From the NCBI GenBank assembly GCA_014529675.2, contig CP076040.1, forward strand, positions 186,001 to 250,000: a stretch of DNA of 64,000 nucleotides, in the 5' to 3' direction. The notes under the pieces are model-generated. The model was not told the origin of the DNA. It saw nothing but the letters and a program-made list of their open reading frames with translations, and ran no database searches. Positions within the stretch are counted from its first letter, which is position 1. The number at the start of each line of letters is the position of its first letter. This stretch comes from Opitutia bacterium ISCC 52 (GTDB lineage Bacteria > Verrucomicrobiota > Verrucomicrobiia > Opitutales > UBA2995). The translations under genes were made by a program, and so were the position numbers. This document shows, one piece after another, positions 43,180-53,052 of this stretch.

Positions 43180-44625
43180 CTAGAGTCCCCGCCCGCCTTT
43201 GACCAATGCGTTCATAAGAAAGTCGGCCGCTTTCTCGGGATCGTATTTTGGATTCGCTTGGGTGGGAACAGCGGCGCCGACGGATGTTCGCCAGACCTTC
43301 AGTTCCTCGTAGAGCTCTGCCGCGACTTTGGGATGGGATTTGATCACATTGTTTGTTTCGCCCAGGTCGGTGGCCAGGTTGTAGAGCTCCAATGCGCCAT
43401 CCTCAAAATACTCGTGTAGTTTCCAATTGCCCTTCCGGATGATTGAACCAGGTCGAGTACGAAAGAGTGGATCTCGACCATCATCTTTCTTGGTATTGTA
43501 GGCCTGCAGGTAGATGGGAAAGTGTAAGATCAGGGAGCGCTCTTCTATGTCCCCAGTTCCCAGGAGGGCTGGCGAGAAGTCGATGCCGTCGAGGGCTGCT
43601 GCCGGGCGTTCCTGACCAAGCAGGCTGGCGAGGGTCGGGAACCAATCGACAAAGGTGGTAACGGTGGATGTGTTTAGCCCGGGTTCTATGTGACCTGGCC
43701 AGGAAACGGTCATCGGCACCCGGATACCACCCTCATAGTAGGAGCCCTTCCCCGCGCGGAGCGGATCCTGGGGAGCCACGGCCCGAATGCCGCCGTTGTC
43801 CGAGGAGAAAATGATGAGAGTGTCATCTCCCAGGTTCTGTTCCTCTAGGTAATCAAGAATGCGTCCGATTTGCGTATCCATGTTTTCAACCATGCCGGCG
43901 TAGACCGGGCTATCTACGTTTCCTCGTGGGCCTTTCTGTTTGTATTTCTCTATCAGCTCGGGCTTGGCCTGTAAAGGCGTGTGAACGGCGTAATACGGTA
44001 AGTAGAGAAAGAAGGGTTTCCCCTCATCTCGCTCCTTGAGCCAAGTCAGTGCTTCGGTGGTGATTCGGTCGGTCAGGTATTCGCCATCGGGGCCACTTTC
44101 CAGAAAGGGGTTGTCCCAGGGAGCGAAATAACCCCCACGTGGGCTGCCGGTGTTCCAGCCACCGATATTGCGGTCGAATCCTTGGGAGCGTGAATCGTCT
44201 CCCAAGTGCCACTTGCCTGCCTGGCAGGTTTGGTAGCCCAGGTCGCGGAGAAACTCAGCGATCGTTTGATCTTCGTCGTCCAGGCCATCGATGTTTTTTA
44301 CCGGGATGATCTTCCTTGTAACGGCATTTCCCCGATCGGAGGGACTGACTGTGTAGATACCGTGACGTGGAGACTGTTGTCCCGTCATGAGGCAGGCTCG
44401 AGAAGGTGCGCAGTTGGCGGCTCCAGCATAGGCTTGTTTAAAAACCATGCTATCTTCGGCCAGTTGATCGAGGTTGGGCGTTTCAAAGTAGGCTGAGCCC
44501 ATAAAACCGGTATCCATCCAGCCCAGGTCGTCGGCCAAAATGAAAAGTATATTGGGGCGTTCTTCAGCAGTTGTGCTTGAGCTTAGGCAAGCCGCGAGGG
44601 TCAAAAGGGCAATGAGTCGGTTCAT
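43180..44625 (-). CDS. Sulfatase (Cys type), secreted
   Basis: 481 residues with a signal peptide to about residue 20 (LAACLSSSTTAEE). Metal site ILFILADDLGWMDTGFMGSA near residue 26; signature GAANCAPSRACLMTGQQSPR near residue 70 with the Cys-x-Pro-x-Arg core; KWHLGDDSRSQGF near 140; IFSSDNGGIRAVAPQDPLRA near 275. It resembles the sulfatase downstream but is clearly a different subgroup (Cys-Ala-Pro-Ser-Arg against Cys-Ser-Pro-Thr-Arg, 'GQ' for 'GR'). No sulfatase-maturating enzyme is encoded in the window, so maturation must be supplied elsewhere. Confidence 0.94.
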   Translation of the reverse strand: MNRLIALLTLAACLSSSTTAEERPNILFILADDLGWMDTGFMGSAYFETPNLDQLAEDSMVFKQAYAGAANCAPSRACLMTGQQSPRHGIYTVSPSDRGNAVTRKIIPVKNIDGLDDEDQTIAEFLRDLGYQTCQAGKWHLGDDSRSQGFDRNIGGWNTGSPRGGYFAPWDNPFLESGPDGEYLTDRITTEALTWLKERDEGKPFFLYLPYYAVHTPLQAKPELIEKYKQKGPRGNVDSPVYAGMVENMDTQIGRILDYLEEQNLGDDTLIIFSSDNGGIRAVAPQDPLRAGKGSYYEGGIRVPMTVSWPGHIEPGLNTSTVTTFVDWFPTLASLLGQERPAAALDGIDFSPALLGTGDIEERSLILHFPIYLQAYNTKKDDGRDPLFRTRPGSIIRKGNWKLHEYFEDGALELYNLATDLGETNNVIKSHPKVAAELYEELKVWRTSVGAAVPTQANPKYDPEKAADFLMNALVKGGRGL

Positions 44626-44760
44626 AGGGTGATGATGAGGCGAGATTTGAATCCTTGGGAAGCAAGGGGATTACAGAACCAGAATATCAAAATACATTCA
44701 AGTCTGCTGGTCTGTGATTCGAAGGATAACTTTCAAGAAAAAATGAAGTTACAGGAATAG

Positions 44761-47700
44761 ATGGTTTCTCCACAATATCTAAGCTTTAAGCATGCTCTCC
44801 AATTGACTTCGGAGATTTCGGATAACACTCTCTCTCAAGCTGATATGCGCCGCAACCTTCGTACACCTCTTTCACTCGTCGTATTAATCATTGCTGGATT
44901 TTGCATCTTCTGGATCAGCAAGCAGTCAGAGACTGAAAAACCGTTGGAGACCGTTCCGATCGTCAGTCATGATCACGGTCATGCGATTCCTGAGTTGGAA
45001 CCCGTAGAGGTGGACCCAATATTGATGGACGGCTTCCAGTCGTGGATGACCGCTTTCCGTGCCGGTGAGAGAGGAGAGACCTTTATCAGTCAAGGTCTGG
45101 CCCTAGCCGAGCAACGGAGATCGACCATGCTTGAATTGCTTCAGCGTGATGCGAGCTTGGCTTTGACGTATGCCATCAGCTATGCGGATTACGCATCGTT
45201 GCCGGATGCGATGCAGGCGATCGTTGAAGAGCCTTTTTCCTCCACAGGAGATTTGGAAGTGATCGCCCTTTGTGACCATGATTACCACACGCCTGAATAT
45301 CGTGTGAATGTTTACCTGGAAGATCAGCAGCGTCTTCGCACGGCTCCCAACTCACCTATGCGATCTGGGCTTTCAAAATTGGACGTTCCCTTACAAGGCA
45401 TCGAATTAGGTGGCTGGACGGCCCTAAAGCCGCAGGTGTTTGATCGCCTTGAAGGTGAAAATGTTGATTGGGCATGGGATTCGTTGCCTTCGGGTAATCC
45501 GGATTCATCCGTGGATTTCTTTACTGGCGAGCCTTTGGGGGCTAATCCTATGACGGTCGTTGCTGGTGGATTTTCTTTCCTGTTTGCGAATGAAGAGAAT
45601 CTTGATTCCCTCGAGGCCGAGCTTATCAGTTACGACAATATGGCTGGTGAGCATACCGGGAGCTCTGTCATTTTTTCAGAGGAAGTCCAAGAGGTTCAGG
45701 CCAAGGGCTTCCCGATTGAAGTGGTGCGGAATATTCAGAATCAGCTCGCAGAAGACGACACCACTGGAGACAAGACCTCGCTGTTTATTCAAATCGTGTT
45801 CACTGATAAAACCGAGGCTCCTATCTCCAAGGCCGACTTGGAGGCACAGATCAATGGTGCGGTATCAGGGCACTTGGCAGATTTCTCTTATAATCAGACC
45901 TCTATGACGGCCACGGTCACTGAAAAGGTGTATGATACTGTTGGGCCAAGCGGAGACTATGATGGTACTCCAAAAGATGAAGGTGACCTTTGGCAGGAAG
46001 CTGTTGATGCCTATAAAGAGGATAACGGAGGTACAGATCCTTTTAATACCTATGACATAGTAGGCATCATTTTCCCTAAGATTGATTCAGTGGGTTGGGC
46101 TGGATTGGGCACTGTGGGTGGTGCCAATTCCAAGCATTGGTTAAACGGTGTAGCCAGCACAGAAACCATCGTGCACGAGTATGGGCACAACTATGGGCTA
46201 GGCCATTCTAACTATTGGGCTTTCAACGACCCCGATCCGACTTCTACAAATCCCGTGGATCCAGACGGTTCGAATGAAGAATACGGAGACCTCTGGGACG
46301 TCATGGGTGACGGAGATGCTAATCGTGGTCACTTTCACATGGCTGCCAAACGTTACCTTGGCTGGTTGGGAGAAAATCAAATCGGGACGCTCACCGAGCC
46401 CAGCGACAGCAGGACGTATCGTATCAACCGGTTTGACCATAAGGATGCCACTGGCCTTCAGGGGCTGGAAATCAAGAAATCCAACGATGAGAACTATTGG
46501 GTGGGATTTCGCCGGGCTTTTGAGTCAAATGCCAATTACTACCAAGGAGCCTATATTCTTTGGGAGCGACCACCCAATGGTACGGATCGCAACCAGGGGT
46601 GGATTATTGACACAACTCCTGAGTCGGATGCTGAACGTCAGGACTCTGGTATTGCTTTAGGAAGAACCTATTCCGATCCCGTGGCTCAAGTGCACATCAC
46701 TCCGATTACCGTTGGAGGAAGTTCGCCCAATGAGTATCTGGATGTCGTAGTAAATGTGGGTGATTTTAGTGGTAACAATGCCCCCACTGTCAGTTTGAAT
46801 GCCCCATCCACTGGGGATGCGCGAACCCCCATTGCGATTTCTGCTACTGGCAATGATGGAGATGGAGATACCCTGGCCTATTCCTGGGACCTTGGGAATG
46901 GGGAGGTCTACACGAGTGAAGATGCTATAACTGCCTATTACACCGTGGGTGGAACTTATACTTTGTCTGTTACCGTGACTGACATGAAAGGTGGAACCAT
47001 GACGCAATCGGCTCAGATTGTGATTGATGACCCAGTCAATACATGGACCACGCGGACTAGTGGCACCTCAGAAAATTTAGATGCTTTGGCCACCAATGAT
47101 ACGCATGTGGTGGCTGTAGGCCAAAGTACCATTCTTCGTTCTACTGATGGACAAACCTGGAGTGATGTAACCCCGGGTAGTGCAAACAACGTCGCCTTCA
47201 ACGATGTGGTTTGGGCCGGTGATGAGTTTATTGCCGTTGGGCGGGATGCTGAATTCCAAAGCAATTCATTTTTCGGATGGAAGCCGGTAGTCTATACTTC
47301 GCCTGATGGCAGCAGCTGGACTCTAGAATTTGAGCTTCCTGCTTCGGCTGGTAGTTCTGTTTTCGCATTCAATCAATTGGCCAGCAATGAAGATGGAAGT
47401 ATGGTCATCGCGCTTGGAGATCAGAGTATCGTCTACAAGCGAATCGATGGTAATTGGACCGAGGTAGATTCATTGGGTCTCAGTGCGTCTACTTCATTGG
47501 GGGTCGGGTATGGTGCGGACGTCTTTATTCTGGGAGGGTTTGATTTTACGAATCAGCCTACGGGCTTGTATCTTTTCCGTACTTCCGATGGCACTAATTG
47601 GGAGGACCTTGAGGACAACAGCGATCTCAACCCCAACTCGGGTTTGGACAGCATCGCGTTCCTAAACGACATCTTCATCGGAAGCGGATTTAATTCCCGT

Positions 47701-48360
47701 GTGGTATTCTCTGAAAACAGGGGAATCAGTTGGCAGACACTAGAGCAAGGTAACCGCCATCGTATGAGTTCTTTCGCGTTTGGAGGTGGAGTTTTCTACT
47801 CCATTGGTGAAGATGAAACCAACGGGGGTGTCCTGGTCAATCTGGTCTCTAACGATGGTAAAATCTGGAAAGTTGTAGGCTCCGATGTGGATGAAGACGG
47901 TAACGACATTACTTACTTCAATAGCTCCTTTATCATCGTAAGCGATGGTGGGGTCATTCGTCAGTCTGGCTTAGTTGAGGCTGCTGAAGAAGTTTCCGCA
48001 TTTGATTCTTGGATAGCAGGATTCACCGTGGGCGACGAGGGTGGAGCAAGTGATAATCCGGATGGTGACTGGGCACTGAATTTGTTGGAGCGTGCGGTGG
48101 GTAGTGCTCCTGATGATGGAGATTCAGCTCCGGCTGCTCCGGTTATGTCTATTGATGGAAGTGGGAAAATCGTCTTCAAAATCAGTCGGCTCTCGAAATC
48201 TGGTGATGTTGCACTTTCCATTGAGAAATCTAGCAATTTAAAAGATTGGACGTTTCTAGCGACGACGATCACTAGCGATACGGATACTATGCTGGAACTG
48301 ACTTCGGAGGAAGCCCTTGCATTTGTCCCCTGTTTTCTCCGGGTAAAGGCGGTGGAATAG
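44761..48360 (+). CDS. Large secreted M11-type metalloprotease with PKD domain and propeller-like repeats
   Basis: 1199 residues from the ATG at 44761; an ATG at 44845 (MRRNLRTPLSLVVLIIAGFC) would place the membrane segment at the N-terminus and may be the real start. The metzincin site ETIVHEYGHNYGLGHSNYW is near residue 470, with Met-turn LWDVMGDGDANRGHFH near 513 and KRYLGWLGENQ after, as in gametolysin (M11). A PKD-like domain covers about 675-755 (NDGDGDTLAYSWDLGNGEVY). About 760-1075 holds repeats of the type ILRSTDGQTWSDVTPG, like BNR/propeller blades. The C-terminus (NPDGDWALNLLERAVGSAP, LSIEKSSNLKDWTFLATTIT) is the terminal domain typical of secreted verrucomicrobial proteins. Confidence 0.8.
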   Translation: MVSPQYLSFKHALQLTSEISDNTLSQADMRRNLRTPLSLVVLIIAGFCIFWISKQSETEKPLETVPIVSHDHGHAIPELEPVEVDPILMDGFQSWMTAFRAGERGETFISQGLALAEQRRSTMLELLQRDASLALTYAISYADYASLPDAMQAIVEEPFSSTGDLEVIALCDHDYHTPEYRVNVYLEDQQRLRTAPNSPMRSGLSKLDVPLQGIELGGWTALKPQVFDRLEGENVDWAWDSLPSGNPDSSVDFFTGEPLGANPMTVVAGGFSFLFANEENLDSLEAELISYDNMAGEHTGSSVIFSEEVQEVQAKGFPIEVVRNIQNQLAEDDTTGDKTSLFIQIVFTDKTEAPISKADLEAQINGAVSGHLADFSYNQTSMTATVTEKVYDTVGPSGDYDGTPKDEGDLWQEAVDAYKEDNGGTDPFNTYDIVGIIFPKIDSVGWAGLGTVGGANSKHWLNGVASTETIVHEYGHNYGLGHSNYWAFNDPDPTSTNPVDPDGSNEEYGDLWDVMGDGDANRGHFHMAAKRYLGWLGENQIGTLTEPSDSRTYRINRFDHKDATGLQGLEIKKSNDENYWVGFRRAFESNANYYQGAYILWERPPNGTDRNQGWIIDTTPESDAERQDSGIALGRTYSDPVAQVHITPITVGGSSPNEYLDVVVNVGDFSGNNAPTVSLNAPSTGDARTPIAISATGNDGDGDTLAYSWDLGNGEVYTSEDAITAYYTVGGTYTLSVTVTDMKGGTMTQSAQIVIDDPVNTWTTRTSGTSENLDALATNDTHVVAVGQSTILRSTDGQTWSDVTPGSANNVAFNDVVWAGDEFIAVGRDAEFQSNSFFGWKPVVYTSPDGSSWTLEFELPASAGSSVFAFNQLASNEDGSMVIALGDQSIVYKRIDGNWTEVDSLGLSASTSLGVGYGADVFILGGFDFTNQPTGLYLFRTSDGTNWEDLEDNSDLNPNSGLDSIAFLNDIFIGSGFNSRVVFSENRGISWQTLEQGNRHRMSSFAFGGGVFYSIGEDETNGGVLVNLVSNDGKIWKVVGSDVDEDGNDITYFNSSFIIVSDGGVIRQSGLVEAAEEVSAFDSWIAGFTVGDEGGASDNPDGDWALNLLERAVGSAPDDGDSAPAAPVMSIDGSGKIVFKISRLSKSGDVALSIEKSSNLKDWTFLATTITSDTDTMLELTSEEALAFVPCFLRVKAVE

Positions 48361-48511
48361 GACTCCCAAAATATTCACTGAATGCTCCTGCTCAGCTAGC
48401 TTGGGAAATATCAGCACTTCTTATTCTCTTAAGAGCGAGGTCTTCTAATCCTGTGTGCCTATTGCCATCTTTTAAAAAGCGCATCCTTTGAGCTTTGACA
48501 TAACCATAACT

Positions 48512-48967
48512 ATGAAAGCTCTAAGTTCCTCCCTGTCTTCTATACCTTGTTTTAGCGCGCTGCACCTGGCCGATATTTCATTCTTGGAATCTATCGTTTC
48601 TACTGAATTTGTAGAAGCAGGTCAGAATGTGTTCCTGAGGGGAGGGAATGCAGACAGGTCTTATGTTATTCTAGAGGGTACGGTTTCTTTGCAATTACCG
48701 AATAAGGAAAGTGGGCCTCTCCCTTTGATGAATTTGAATTCAGGCGAGCTCATTGGGTGGTCATGGTTTATCCCGCCTCACCAATGGAATTTTGACGCCT
48801 TGGCGTTGAACCATTGTGAATTACTCGCCTTCGACGCTACAAGCGTTCGGCGGCGAATGGATTGGGACAACGGATTTGGTTACCGTGTAATGAAGTCACT
48901 GGCACTCACTATGCATTATCGCATGACAGCCACCCGGTTACAATTACTTCGCCATCATGACGACTAG
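48512..48967 (+). CDS. Cyclic-nucleotide-binding-like protein without DNA-binding domain
   Basis: 151 residues from the ATG at 48512 (a TTG at 48488 is also open). The beta-roll is visible: VEAGQNVFLRGGNADRSYVI, LEGTVSLQLP, then LNSGELIGWSWFIPPHQWNF, the position of the phosphate-binding cassette, where the usual Arg is not present. The C-terminal helix (YRVMKSLALTMHYRMTATRL) would dimerise. The helix-turn-helix of CRP/FNR regulators is missing, and the gene ends naturally, so this is a stand-alone effector domain. Partner unknown; it may sense or scaffold. Confidence 0.75.
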   Translation: MKALSSSLSSIPCFSALHLADISFLESIVSTEFVEAGQNVFLRGGNADRSYVILEGTVSLQLPNKESGPLPLMNLNSGELIGWSWFIPPHQWNFDALALNHCELLAFDATSVRRRMDWDNGFGYRVMKSLALTMHYRMTATRLQLLRHHDD

Positions 48968-49004
48968 AGCACTTTAGATTTATCCCAAATCTATAAGTTC
49001 TAGC

Positions 49005-51815
49005 CTACTGTTCGATTGTAAAGGTACCGGTTGTTGTGCTTTGCGAAGTGACAAAGAATACTTCCACAGTTCCGGATGTCGGAGTTTCGTAGAATAGAAA
49101 GATCTGTTGGTCTAATAGGTTGTCAATGGCCACATCAAATAAATCATACTCTGCAGTCTCATGCCACTGGTACTCTACGATACTTCCGCTAGAAGTTGTT
49201 TGATCTGGGCGAACTCGAAGGACCGATCCGGAATTGTCACCCGTGATGGTAAACTCTTCTCTGTCGATCGTGGCATTGAAGTTGTTGGTATCAATATCAA
49301 GTAGCAGTTTGATGCCTTCCTTGTTAACCGAAACCCGTTCAGGATCAGCAGGACCTGTGGTGAATGGCCCTGTTTGCACCGTCCCATTATCAACAAACAA
49401 GGTTTCCATTTCTCCTCCATTTTCGGAAGAGTAATTGAGCTGGACTTGCATGGTTGGAAGGCCTTCGAGTGTGAATGTTGCAATCTCTCTTCCGTCTGAT
49501 CGTTCGTCCCAAATGTAATCCAAGACGCGGCCGATTGGTTCAGTCTCGCTGCTATTTCTAGAATATTGGTAATCGCCATCGTTCGCGCTTCTGAGATTCA
49601 GCGTTAAGGTTCCCAGACCTTCACGTCCGATTTCGAGTTCCAACTTCTGATCTGTTTTGTCCAGTCGAACAGGGCGATCATTACCACCGTCTTCGGTGTA
49701 TACGAAGGTTGCATCAGCTACCTGACCGAATTGAGGGTAATTAACTTTGGCCGTGCCTTCGGTGGCCGAGGTATATGTCAGATACACCTGCATTTCTGGA
49801 ATGGTGTCATAGAGAAGATCCACCCGAGTTTGTCCGCCTGATTCAAACCAAGCGTATTCAAGAACATCTCCAAACTGATTGACCTCGCTGTCAGTGCGTG
49901 TCGATTCGTAGCCACCTTCGAAGTTGTCGTAGAAATCAATGTTGAGCTCGGACTGAATGATATCGGTTTCCGTGCTGTTGACGTCGATAGTCAAGATCAG
50001 CTTGTCGCCTTCTCTTTCCATTGCATTGGGCCTGCCTTCGCCAACGCCGGTTGTGAAGGTAGCAGGGAAAAAGTCGTTAAACGAGGCACGAAAATAGGTT
50101 TCTCCAGTTCCGGCGGTTTCCGAAGTAAAATTTAATTTCACCAACAGTTCGTTCCCGATGTCGAAGGCCAAGAGTACATAGGTGTCTCCGTCCTTTTCAA
50201 ACCATTCGTAGAGCAAGATTCCAGTTTGGACAAATTCGGAGTTTGATCGGGAAATACTGTAGCCGCCTTCGAAGGAATCTTCCAATGACTCTTGGCTAAA
50301 ATTGTCCCACAGATTCATGGTGTAAGTAGTAAGGATGGGGTCTCCTTCTTCGGGTGTTTCCGTGATTACTAATTCGAAAAGAGTAAGGTCTTTATTTTGG
50401 CGTTCGGGTCTGTCATCAGCATCTCCAAGGGTAAAAGTGCCAGTGACCGTTGTCCCTTCAGGTCTCGGAGAGGTGTAGTATGTGTACACTGTGCCTGATG
50501 TTGGCGTGTCGTATTGCAGATAAGACTGCATCGTCGTGAAAAAATCAAAATCCAGGATGATTTGGTCACGGTGGGCGACAGGGATTATACTGTATTGCTG
50601 AATGTTACCCAAAGGTAGCAGGGTTTCAGAATCTGAGCGCTTCATTTGCCAGCCGGCTGAGCTTCTGTCGTAAAAGTCGACCGTGATCGTTTCTGGAGTA
50701 AACGGCACTTGATCGGGATCCAAATCTGCAATCGGGTCAAAGTTGAGCGTCAATTGCCTGCCTGTCCAGTCTGGCAATTCGGGGAGCTCAACTTCGAGTA
50801 GCTGGTAAAAGCTGCGCCTTCCTGGACCTGTTAGGATATCGCCCAATAGAAAACGAAATTCTCGATTGTCGTCAATGGAACCGGGTTCGACACCTTCCTC
50901 TAGGATCCTATCCTCAGAGAGTCCTCCACGTTGGTAGTTGGTGATCGACCATTCGTCCAAGTCATTGGTTTCTCTCAATTGGTATTCGTTTTTATTGTAA
51001 CGATTAAAGCGTCCTAAGAGGGTAAGGATAGCTGGTGTAGATGGGTCGTTGTCTGAATCCGTCAATTCATACCTCACATCAAACTCTGCGTTTTTGAAGA
51101 CGGGCGAAACCCAATAGAGTGATGGATCCCAGTCGTTTGCTCCAGCACCCACCTTTAATATGTCGATGGAGTCGATAATGGCGTCATTTACCGGGCTTGT
51201 TCCACTGATGGGGCTACGATTGATCTTCTGAACAATATCCTGACCTTCTCGAATGAAACCAAAAACGGAGTGTTTACCATTGAGGTTGTCCAGTTGGCCT
51301 TGCGTTTCTGGAAATTGAGCAGCCGTAATAAAAAACTGACTCCCGCCAGAATTTAAGCGTTGAGCTCCCGAGGACGAATTGGCCATGGAAATGATTCCTC
51401 CGCCGGTATGATTGAGGGTCGGGTCTATCTCATTGGGGATCGCGAAGCCTGGGCCATCGTTGCCGGTGCCGTTGCGGGAGCCGGTTTGGATGATGAAATT
51501 GGGCACCACCCGGTGGAATGTCAGGCCGTCATAGAAAGGTTCGGCTAGATCACCCGGTCCGCCACGGACCTCATAACTTTCAAAATCAAACCAAGGAAGT
51601 TCGCCGGTTGCCAGCCCGACAAAATTGGCAACTGTGACGGGAGACTGCCAAAACGTAAGTTGTACGGCAATTTCTCCGCTCGCTTGCTCAGTGGTATCTG
51701 GGTCATAATACGTAACATTCAGAACCGCATACATGCCATCACTGTCTGGCTCGTAGGCCGATGCAGGTAAGACGCAGCTTATTAGTAGAAAGACATAGGG
51801 AATGAAACGCTTCAT
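49005..51815 (-). CDS. Secreted cyclophilin-type peptidyl-prolyl isomerase with long C-terminal beta repeats
   Basis: 936 residues. Signal peptide to about 20 (LLISCVLPASAYE). The cyclophilin domain is at about 40-220: SPVTVANFVGLATGELPWFD, YDGLTFHRVVPNFIIQTGS (active Arg and Phe), LNSGGSQFFITAAQFPE and LNGKHSVFGFIREGQDIVQK. From about 430 there are at least five tandem repeats of about 100-110 residues, each with a strand like LLYDTIPEMQVYLTYTSATE, GT-F-x-x-G, a 'DRPxRxDK' turn, and 'SRSNSE...Y-x-W' (YSISRSNSEFVQTGILLYEW). I do not recognise the repeat family. No membrane anchor is seen. Single gene. Confidence 0.82.
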   Translation of the reverse strand: MKRFIPYVFLLISCVLPASAYEPDSDGMYAVLNVTYYDPDTTEQASGEIAVQLTFWQSPVTVANFVGLATGELPWFDFESYEVRGGPGDLAEPFYDGLTFHRVVPNFIIQTGSRNGTGNDGPGFAIPNEIDPTLNHTGGGIISMANSSSGAQRLNSGGSQFFITAAQFPETQGQLDNLNGKHSVFGFIREGQDIVQKINRSPISGTSPVNDAIIDSIDILKVGAGANDWDPSLYWVSPVFKNAEFDVRYELTDSDNDPSTPAILTLLGRFNRYNKNEYQLRETNDLDEWSITNYQRGGLSEDRILEEGVEPGSIDDNREFRFLLGDILTGPGRRSFYQLLEVELPELPDWTGRQLTLNFDPIADLDPDQVPFTPETITVDFYDRSSAGWQMKRSDSETLLPLGNIQQYSIIPVAHRDQIILDFDFFTTMQSYLQYDTPTSGTVYTYYTSPRPEGTTVTGTFTLGDADDRPERQNKDLTLFELVITETPEEGDPILTTYTMNLWDNFSQESLEDSFEGGYSISRSNSEFVQTGILLYEWFEKDGDTYVLLAFDIGNELLVKLNFTSETAGTGETYFRASFNDFFPATFTTGVGEGRPNAMEREGDKLILTIDVNSTETDIIQSELNIDFYDNFEGGYESTRTDSEVNQFGDVLEYAWFESGGQTRVDLLYDTIPEMQVYLTYTSATEGTAKVNYPQFGQVADATFVYTEDGGNDRPVRLDKTDQKLELEIGREGLGTLTLNLRSANDGDYQYSRNSSETEPIGRVLDYIWDERSDGREIATFTLEGLPTMQVQLNYSSENGGEMETLFVDNGTVQTGPFTTGPADPERVSVNKEGIKLLLDIDTNNFNATIDREEFTITGDNSGSVLRVRPDQTTSSGSIVEYQWHETAEYDLFDVAIDNLLDQQIFLFYETPTSGTVEVFFVTSQSTTTGTFTIEQ

Positions 51816-52333
51816 ATAAATGAGTAAACGTGGTTGCTAGCACAGTTGATACCGGTGATCAAGTCGGTATGTCATTGCGCTGGAAACGCTCGACTTTATC
51901 TTAGAATTGACTGAAATTTGGCTCTGAATTTGACGGTTTGGTTGCCTCGAAAAGTGGACACAGCGATTGGCTCTTTGTTTCGGCTTTCCTTAATTAATGA
52001 GAGTCACCGAAATTGAGCTGATTGTGTGGATGCTAATGATTTATCGAAAATAGGGTCCAGTACTGGAAAAAGCGTCACACTGAATAGTGTTCCTTGCTCT
52101 CAATCAACTACGAATTTCAGGCATTGATGGATGCATTGTTGCGCCCGGGTTTCTAGGGGAAAATGCACTGAAAAACGTGAGTTTATAGGGATTCGAGATC
52201 GATTCCATGGCTTCTCACTTTGTACAGTTGAGATTTGACGGCCAGAAAACAGGAACCTAGTAAGGGTGTTTGTTGTTGAAAAGGCTAGGTGTGTAACCTG
52301 CATTGAGCCTACCCAAGAACCTACTTTTCCTTT
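51816..52333. other. Divergent intergenic region without a gene
   Basis: 518 bases between the cyclophilin gene (leftward) and the amidase gene (rightward), so both promoters lie here. ATACCG at 51849-51854 and CGGTAT at 51865-51870 form a short inverted repeat 34 bases before the cyclophilin start, a possible operator. No coding pattern, repeat element or terminator is evident. Confidence 0.45.
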
Positions 52334-53041
52334 ATGTCCTTTATTCCACGTCAGACCTTTTTAAGGAGTACCATGGCCATGCTATTAGCCGGACCTGCTA
52401 TCTTGCGCGGAGCTTCTGACTATACCTATGTAGTACGTAAAGGGGATACCTTGAGCCAAATAGCTCGGAAGAATAGTGTTACCCTCAAGCAGTTGAAGAG
52501 TTATAATGGACTAACTAAGGACCTGATCATGGTGGGTCAGAAGTTAAAGATACCCACCAATCAGCAATATTTGAAAGACGTCCAAGCGCGCACCAACAAG
52601 ATCAAACTGAACAAATCTAAGTGGAAATACATCATCGCTCACCATAGCGCCACGCCCTATGGAAATGCCACGACCTACGATAAGGTAGATCGACGTCATG
52701 GTATGGAGAATGGTCTGGCTTACCACTTTGTGATTGGGAGTGGACGCGATTCAGGGGATGGTGAGATTGAGATCGGAACTCGTTGGACTAAGCAATTACA
52801 CGGTGGTCACGTGAGTAAGTGGAGCTATAACAATGCCGGAATTGGTATTTGTCTCGTAGGTAACTTCATGAAAACCAAGCCAACGGGACGGCAAATGGCA
52901 GCCTTTACGGAATTGGTCGATTACCTGGGCAACGGATTGTTGGGCGGAAAATACAAATTCATGGTTCACAAAGAAGTGAATGCTACGCTGTGTCCCGGGA
53001 AGAATTTCCCTACCAGTGCCATGCACAAGCGATTTAACTAA
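52334..53041 (+). CDS. N-acetylmuramoyl-L-alanine amidase with LysM domain
   Basis: 235 residues. A signal-like N-terminus (FLRSTMAMLLAGPAILRGAS) leads to a LysM at about 31-75 (YVVRKGDTLSQIARKNSVTL, LIMVGQKLKIP). An Amidase_2 (PGRP-like) domain runs from about 97 to 230: WKYIIAHHSATPYGNATTYD with a Zn-binding His, GLAYHFVIGSGRDSGDGEIE, HGGHVSKWSYNNAGIGICLV and VNATLCPGKNFP with the Cys ligand. It cleaves the amide between muramic acid and the stem peptide in peptidoglycan. The LysM anchors it to the wall. Single gene, convergent with the epimerase gene. Confidence 0.92.
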   Translation: MSFIPRQTFLRSTMAMLLAGPAILRGASDYTYVVRKGDTLSQIARKNSVTLKQLKSYNGLTKDLIMVGQKLKIPTNQQYLKDVQARTNKIKLNKSKWKYIIAHHSATPYGNATTYDKVDRRHGMENGLAYHFVIGSGRDSGDGEIEIGTRWTKQLHGGHVSKWSYNNAGIGICLVGNFMKTKPTGRQMAAFTELVDYLGNGLLGGKYKFMVHKEVNATLCPGKNFPTSAMHKRFN

Positions 53042-53052
53042 TTGATATCAGC

